Part shown: positions 59,584 through 64,000 of the stretch, one piece after another | How the letters are laid out: every line of letters begins with the position of its first letter | How positions within the stretch are numbered: the stretch's first letter is position 1 | Source of the DNA: JALYYC01 sp963795805 | Lineage (GTDB): Bacteria; Chloroflexota; Dormibacteria; CF-121 | NCBI GenBank assembly: GCA_963795805.1 | Contig: CAWCIV010000004.1 | Location: 744,001-808,000, forward strand | DNA length: 64,000 nt | Direction of reading: 5' to 3' | The notes under the pieces: generated by a model | Database searches by the model: none | What the model was told of the DNA's origin: nothing | What the model saw: the letters and a program-made list of their open reading frames with translations, nothing else | Position numbers and translations under genes: made by a program

Positions 59584-60523
59584 CCGCCTGGCTCGGCTGC
59601 TCCGCGAGGGTCGGTTCGTCGTCACCGCCGAGCTGACGTCGAGCGACAGCCCGGATCCAGCGACGATCTGGCAACGGGCGGAGATGCTGCGCGGCGCGGT
59701 CGATGCGGTCAACTGCACGGACAATACGAGCGCCCACGTACACCTCTCAGCGCTGGCCGCGGCTCACCTGCTGGTCGAAAAGGACGTGGAGCCGATCATG
59801 CAGATGACCACCCGCGATCGGAATCGGCTTGCCCTCCAGGCCGACCTGCTCGGGGCGGCGGCGCTCGGGGTCAGGAACGTGGTCCTGATGAGCGGAGACG
59901 ATGTCACGGTCGGCGACCACCCGGAGGCCAGGCGCATCCACGACATCGACTCCATGCAGCTGATCGAGCTCGCGAAGGGCATGCGGGACCGCGGTGTCTA
60001 CCTGAGCGGCCGCCGCCTGGAGGGGGCGCCGTCCCTGTTCATCGGCGCGGTTGAGAATCCCTTCGCTCCGCCTCTTGATTTCCGGCCACGGCGGCTACAA
60101 AAGAAGGTGGCGGCGGGCGCCGACTTCATCCAGACCCAGCTGGTGTTCGATATCGAGGTGTTTACCCGGTTCATGAACAGGGTGCGCGACCTCGGATTGC
60201 TGGACAAGGTCTTCATCATCCCCTCGGTCGGAATTCCGCGGTCCGCCCGTGGCGCGCGCTTCATGAAGGAAAAGGTGCCCGGCCTGCACGTTCCCGATGC
60301 CCTGGTGACACGCCTTGAGCAGACTCCGCCGGCACAGCAGGCGGAGGAGGGGATCGCGATTGCCGTGGAGATCGTCACGGCCCTGCGCGCGATTTCCGGT
60401 GTTGCCGGGGTCCATCTGATCGGGATCAAGTGGGAAGAGGGGATCGTCCGCGTGGCGCACGATGCGGGACTCCTTCCGCGGCCGACCGTGAGCTCGCGGG
60501 CGACGGTCGGGGGAAGCGTCTGA
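59555..60523 (+). CDS. metF: Methylenetetrahydrofolate reductase (MetF family)
   Basis: 322 residues. The TIM-barrel pattern includes FVVTAELTSSDSPD at strand 1, VLMSGDDVTVGDHPEA, GADFIQTQLVFDIE and a GIPRSARGARFMKEKVPG segment. The fold normally binds FAD and interconverts methylene- and methyl-THF. Next to the methyl-transfer genes it is likely to run in the oxidative direction. ATG 59555 is used, with GTG 59561 as an alternative. It shares a TGATG junction with the methyltransferase that follows. Confidence 0.9.
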   Translation: MCVTGTSTPSRLARLLREGRFVVTAELTSSDSPDPATIWQRAEMLRGAVDAVNCTDNTSAHVHLSALAAAHLLVEKDVEPIMQMTTRDRNRLALQADLLGAAALGVRNVVLMSGDDVTVGDHPEARRIHDIDSMQLIELAKGMRDRGVYLSGRRLEGAPSLFIGAVENPFAPPLDFRPRRLQKKVAAGADFIQTQLVFDIEVFTRFMNRVRDLGLLDKVFIIPSVGIPRSARGARFMKEKVPGLHVPDALVTRLEQTPPAQQAEEGIAIAVEIVTALRAISGVAGVHLIGIKWEEGIVRVAHDAGLLPRPTVSSRATVGGSV

Positions 60524-61392
60524 TGGAAACCCGCGTTCGGTCACGCGGAAAGGAGGTCATCATCTCCGGCGACCAGCCGTTCGTGATGATCGGCGAGCGC
60601 ATCAATCCCACCGGACGAAAGGTGCTCGGCGCCGAGATGGTTGCCGGTCGCATGGATCGGGTCAAGGCGGACGCTATTGCCCAGGTTGAGGCCGGCGCGC
60701 AGATGCTCGACGTCAATGCGGGTGTGCCCGGCATCGACGAACCCGCTCTTCTGGTGGCCACCATTCGGGCCGTCAACGAGGTGACCGACGTTCCGATCTG
60801 TATCGACTCATCGGTGATCGAGGCGCTCGAAGCGGCGCTGCAGGTCTACGAGGGAAAGGCGCTCGTCAACTCCGTGACGGCCGAGGACGAGCGACTGGAT
60901 CGGATCCTGCCTGTCGTCAAGAGGTACGGCGCCGCCGTGATCGGGATGGCCAATGACGAAACCGGCATCACCATGGTGCCGCAGGAGCGGGTCGAGATTG
61001 CGCGCAAGATCATCGAACGCGCAGGCTACTACGGCATTCCAAAGGAAGACATCGTCATCGACCCAATCGCAATGACCGTGGCGGCCGATCCCCAGGCCGG
61101 GATTATCACGCTCGAGACGATGCAGCTGATCAAAGCGCAACTCGGAAACAACATGACCTGTGGTGCCTCGAACGTGTCCTTCGGTCTTCCCGACAGGCCG
61201 ATCGTCAACGCCGCGTTCATCCCTGTCGCGATGCAAGCCGGCCTCACCTGCGCCATCACCAATCCGCTCATTCCGGACGTCCGGAAGGCTGTGCTCGCCT
61301 CCAACCTCCTGCTCGGCCATGATGAATACGCCACCGCGTGGATCGCCGACTTCCGGGCGGCGCAGAAGAAGGCGGTGGCCTCGCCCTCATGA
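60523..61392 (+). CDS. Methyltetrahydrofolate:corrinoid methyltransferase (pterin-binding)
   Basis: 289 residues with the pterin-binding TIM barrel of the AcsE/MtgA/MtrH-like group: VMIGERINPTGRK, QMLDVNAGVPG, VPICIDSSVIEA and IVIDPIAMTV. It moves methyl groups between the corrinoid protein and THF. In glycine betaine systems MtgA runs toward methyl-THF. Start ATG 60523 overlaps the metF stop, and its own stop overlaps the RACo start. Confidence 0.93.
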   Translation: METRVRSRGKEVIISGDQPFVMIGERINPTGRKVLGAEMVAGRMDRVKADAIAQVEAGAQMLDVNAGVPGIDEPALLVATIRAVNEVTDVPICIDSSVIEALEAALQVYEGKALVNSVTAEDERLDRILPVVKRYGAAVIGMANDETGITMVPQERVEIARKIIERAGYYGIPKEDIVIDPIAMTVAADPQAGIITLETMQLIKAQLGNNMTCGASNVSFGLPDRPIVNAAFIPVAMQAGLTCAITNPLIPDVRKAVLASNLLLGHDEYATAWIADFRAAQKKAVASPS

Positions 61393-63215
61393 TCCAAAAG
61401 AAGCTGGAGGTGACCTATCGGCCGTTCGACAAATCCACCCGGGTGCCGCCCGGCACGACGCTCTTCAGCGCCGCGCATTGGATCGGGCTCCCGATCGACT
61501 CGACGTGTGGTGGCCGCGGGACCTGTGGGAAGTGCAAAGTGCAGATCGTTAAGGGAGCATCGGCGCTGACGACAGCCGACGTCAAGCAGCTCGAGACGCG
61601 CGAGCTCGAGGCCGGATGGCGCCTGTCCTGCCAGGCGCGAGTCTACGAGGACACCGTCGTGACCGTGCCGCAGTTGGCACGAACGCCGAAGGCGGCCACC
61701 ATGGGCGTCAACCGGCTGGTCATCCTGGACCCAAACGTGCGTAAGGTCTACGTCGAGCTGGCCGAGCCAACCCTGGAAGACCAGCGGAGCGACATCGAGC
61801 GGCTGCGCGACGCCATGACGGCCGAGGGACATGACATGAAGGCCGATTTGCCCGCGCTGCGTTCGCTGCCCGCCTTGCTCCGTGAGGCCGAGTTCCGGAT
61901 TACCGCGGTGCTCGGCGGGGACCAGCTGATCGCCGTCGAGCGCGACGATACCCGCGAACAGAGCTATGGCGTGGCGTTCGATCTGGGAACGACGACGGTT
62001 GTCGGCACGCTCATGAATCTCCGGACCGGGATGGCCGAAGCGGTCCGCTCAGCCCTGAATGGGCAGGCCCCGTTTGGTGCCGACGTCATCTCACGGATCA
62101 GCCATGGGATGCAGGGTGCGGCCGAACGCGAGGAGCTTCGCACCGCCATCCTGCGAACGATGAATCAGCTGCTGGCGGACCTCTACGAGGCAGCCGACGT
62201 GCCACGGGAACGCGTCTATGAGTCGGTGGTGGTCGGCAATGCGACCATGCTCCACCTCCTGCTTGGGATCGATGCGACGGCGGTGTCGATGATGCCCTTT
62301 GCCCCGGCGTTCCGAGATCCCCTCTACCTCCCGGCTCGCGAGGTCGGTCTCGACATCCATCCGGGCGGGTTCGTGCAAACATTGCCCGTGATCGGCGCGT
62401 ACGTCGGCGCCGATATCGTCGCGGGGGTGGTCGCAACCGGTCTGGCTCGGGAAGACAAGATGCGGGTCTTTGTCGATGTCGGGACCAACGGCGAGATCGT
62501 CCTCGGATCGGCCAGGCGCGTGCTCTGCACCGCGGCGCCGGCGGGTCCAGCGTTCGAGGGGAGCCAGATCCGGTGCGGAATGCGAGCGACCGACGGGGCG
62601 ATCGAAGGCGTCACGCTCGGCGACCATGTCGAGTTGCAGGTGATCGGGGGCGATGTCGCCCCGCGGGGAATTTGCGGTTCGGGGCTGGTCGATGCCGTTG
62701 CCCAACTGCGGGTCGTTGGGTTGCTCGATCCCTCGGGTCGGATGCGGAGTCGTGAAGAGGTGCCCGAACACCCGCTGTCGGACCGGCTGATCACCGTCGA
62801 TGGGGTGCGGGCGTTTCTGCTCGCCGAAGGCGTATACCTGAGCCAGAAAGACGTTCGGGAGTTGCAGTTCGGCAAGGGGTCGATCGCGACCGGCATCAAG
62901 GTCCTGATGGATGTCATGGGGGTGAAGACGGCGGAGCTCGACGAGGTGCTCCTTGGCGGCTCGTTCGGGTCCTACCTCAACCCCGAGAGCACCAGGATCA
63001 TCGGCCTGGTGCCTCCGGTCGAGGTGGACCGCATCCTCTCCGTCGGTAACACCGCCGGGGAAGGGGCGAAGATGTGCCTCCTCTCCTTCCGTGAACGGCA
63101 GGTCGCCTTCGAGCTCCCGGACAAGATCGAGTATGTCGAGCTCTCCGGTCGCTCGGATTTCAATGACTCGTTCGTGTCCGTGCTGCAGTTCGCCGAGCTG
63201 GAATCCCTGCGATGA
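61389..63215 (+). CDS. Corrinoid activation/reactivation protein (RACo, ASKHA ATPase with 2Fe-2S)
   Basis: 608 residues. The N-terminal ferredoxin domain has a RACo-type C40-x5-C46-x2-C49 set plus C81. A linker domain follows, then the ASKHA ATPase (from ~200) with AFDLGTTTVVGTL, VFVDVGTNGEIVLG and LGGSFGSYLNPE. RACo proteins use ATP to reduce inactive Co(II) cobalamin to Co(I). It completes the set needed for corrinoid-dependent demethylation. ATGA overlap with the methyltransferase at 61389-61392. Confidence 0.94.
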   Translation: MIQKKLEVTYRPFDKSTRVPPGTTLFSAAHWIGLPIDSTCGGRGTCGKCKVQIVKGASALTTADVKQLETRELEAGWRLSCQARVYEDTVVTVPQLARTPKAATMGVNRLVILDPNVRKVYVELAEPTLEDQRSDIERLRDAMTAEGHDMKADLPALRSLPALLREAEFRITAVLGGDQLIAVERDDTREQSYGVAFDLGTTTVVGTLMNLRTGMAEAVRSALNGQAPFGADVISRISHGMQGAAEREELRTAILRTMNQLLADLYEAADVPRERVYESVVVGNATMLHLLLGIDATAVSMMPFAPAFRDPLYLPAREVGLDIHPGGFVQTLPVIGAYVGADIVAGVVATGLAREDKMRVFVDVGTNGEIVLGSARRVLCTAAPAGPAFEGSQIRCGMRATDGAIEGVTLGDHVELQVIGGDVAPRGICGSGLVDAVAQLRVVGLLDPSGRMRSREEVPEHPLSDRLITVDGVRAFLLAEGVYLSQKDVRELQFGKGSIATGIKVLMDVMGVKTAELDEVLLGGSFGSYLNPESTRIIGLVPPVEVDRILSVGNTAGEGAKMCLLSFRERQVAFELPDKIEYVELSGRSDFNDSFVSVLQFAELESLR

Positions 63216-63799
63216 AGAAGGTCGCGTTGCTCATCTGTGGGGCGCTCGGGAAGGAGGTCAAGGCCGTCGTCGACCGGGAGGGATGGGACGTCGATGTCTA
63301 CGGCGTCCCGGCGATGCATCACTTCTATCCGAAGAAGATCGTCGAGGCCGTCGACGCCAGGCTCGCGGCGATCGCCCCACGCTATCGCCAGGTGGTGGTC
63401 GTTTATGGCGATTGCGGCACGGCGGGATCGCTCGAGCCGGTGCTCCGGCGCCATGGCGCGGTTCGCCTCCAGGGTCCGCACTGTTACGAGATGTTCGCCG
63501 GCGCGGAGTTTGACCGGATCGCAGAGGACCAACCGGCCACCTTTTTCCTGACCGACTGGCTGGTACGAAATTTCGAACGGGCGGTCGTCCGAGGACTCGG
63601 GATCGATCGATACCCGGAACTGAAGCCGGTCTATTTCAAGAACTACACCGATCTCATATACCTGGTGCAGTTCCCCGATGACGCGCTCGTCGACAAGGCG
63701 CGGGAAATCGGTGAGTTTCTGAACCTTCCGCTGGAGGTTCGGCATGTCGGGCTGGGCGAGCTGGAAACCCGTCTACGCGTGCTTATGGAGGCGGCATGA
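63212..63799 (+). CDS. DUF1638 protein
   Basis: 195 residues with the family's patterns: ALLICGALGKEV at the N-terminus, the VVVYGDCGTAGSLEP segment and RLQGPHCYEMFAG, giving conserved Cys and His residues that could bind metal or a cofactor. Function is unknown. By my recollection DUF1638 genes recur beside corrinoid methyltransferase genes; this could not be searched here. It overlaps RACo (ATGA at 63212) and the next gene (ATGATGA at 63796). Confidence 0.85.
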   Translation: MKKVALLICGALGKEVKAVVDREGWDVDVYGVPAMHHFYPKKIVEAVDARLAAIAPRYRQVVVVYGDCGTAGSLEPVLRRHGAVRLQGPHCYEMFAGAEFDRIAEDQPATFFLTDWLVRNFERAVVRGLGIDRYPELKPVYFKNYTDLIYLVQFPDDALVDKAREIGEFLNLPLEVRHVGLGELETRLRVLMEAA

Positions 63800-64000
63800 T
63801 GACGCGCTATCAAATCATGTACTGGAAGCACATCCCCGCCCACATCAAGGCGTGGGACGAGCACGGACAGGTCAAGCGCTTGCTGCCCGATCGATTCCAG
63901 GCGGCGATCGATGCCTTTTCGATGAAGGAAGGGTCGACGGACATGGACAGCTATTTGGAGGCCTGGCACTGGGGTCCGCAACTCGAGCGCGAGGGCTCGG
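63796..64000 (+). CDS. 'Virulence factor' family protein, 3' end outside window
   Basis: The first 68 residues of a protein cut by the window end. It opens MMTRYQIMYWKHIPAHIKAW, with a later FQAAIDAFSM segment, which resembles the small conserved family named 'virulence factor' (PF13769) despite no virulence role here. Its coupling to DUF1638 (overlap at 63796-63799) suggests a function in corrinoid-based demethylation. The annotation rests on recall of the family pattern, so it is tentative. Confidence 0.6.
   Translation, partial: MMTRYQIMYWKHIPAHIKAWDEHGQVKRLLPDRFQAAIDAFSMKEGSTDMDSYLEAWHWGPQLEREGS

Overview
The window is a dense, high-GC bacterial chromosome segment. Most genes abut or overlap by 4 bases (ATGA, GTGA, TGATG), and GTG and TTG starts are common. 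It carries hrcA-grpE-dnaJ, a type IV pilus locus with no secretin or alignment genes (PilP/PilQ), a b6-type cytochrome b/Rieske pair with bd-like partners, sortase- and CvpA/MarP-type envelope proteins, and many cyclic-di-GMP proteins. This fits a soil-type Chloroflexota or Dormibacterota-like bacterium, probably with one membrane. That placement is inferred from gene content, not from a phylogeny.

Layout. (1) 1-5.3 kb: the end of hrcA, then grpE, dnaJ, a small membrane protein, a 2Fe-2S ferredoxin, a CvpA-protease fusion and an AI-2E/PerM-type membrane protein, all on +. (2) 5.3-14.0 kb on -: a long operon read from 14.0 down to 5.3 kb. It encodes a large universal-stress-protein fusion with six PCP_red-like repeats, an ABC-2 transporter pair, a bd-like quinol oxidase subunit I homologue, a small membrane protein, a Rieske protein, a fused cytochrome b and a second bd-like protein. 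(3) 14.1-24.8 kb: mixed metabolic and envelope genes: aldose epimerase, pdxH with a probable AUA start, a secreted protein, an orphan CpaF ATPase, a sortase, a hybrid histidine kinase with a response regulator, endonuclease III and a PPi-type phosphofructokinase. (4) 24.8-37.3 kb: a cyclic-di-GMP and type IV pilus region. GGDEF and HD-GYP proteins flank pilT, pilB, pilC, three minor pilins, pilM and two near-identical tandem major pilins. The only prepilin-peptidase-like gene is truncated. (5) 37.3-41.5 kb: a Pro-Thr-rich anchored protein, HIT, mtaB, rsmE and a nucleotidyltransferase-like gene.

(6) 41.5-64 kb: the most striking part, a methylated-amine catabolic island in two divergent arms. 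The minus arm (54.9 down to 41.5 kb) runs GntR regulator, metallophosphoesterase, APC permease, FAD-GcvT oxidoreductase, choline-kinase-like protein, iron alcohol dehydrogenase, MttB-family methyltransferase without pyrrolysine, a second FAD-GcvT oxidoreductase and aldehyde dehydrogenase. The plus arm (57.7 to beyond 64 kb) runs IclR regulator, corrinoid protein, MetV-like and MetF-like proteins, methyl-THF:corrinoid methyltransferase, RACo-type reactivase, a DUF1638 protein and the start of a 'virulence factor' family protein. Between the arms lie a TfoX-like protein, a DrrAB-like ABC exporter and a deazaflavin-dependent reductase. Read together, the island looks able to import a choline/betaine-like compound, take a methyl group from the quaternary amine onto cobalamin and then THF, oxidise methyl-THF through MetFV, and strip the remaining N-methyl groups with FAD-GcvT enzymes that also feed methylene-THF. 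The substrate is not determined by the sequence.

No rRNA, tRNA, CRISPR array or insertion sequence was recognised. No gap between genes exceeds about 300 bases; the longest, 16731-16985, is covered under findings.
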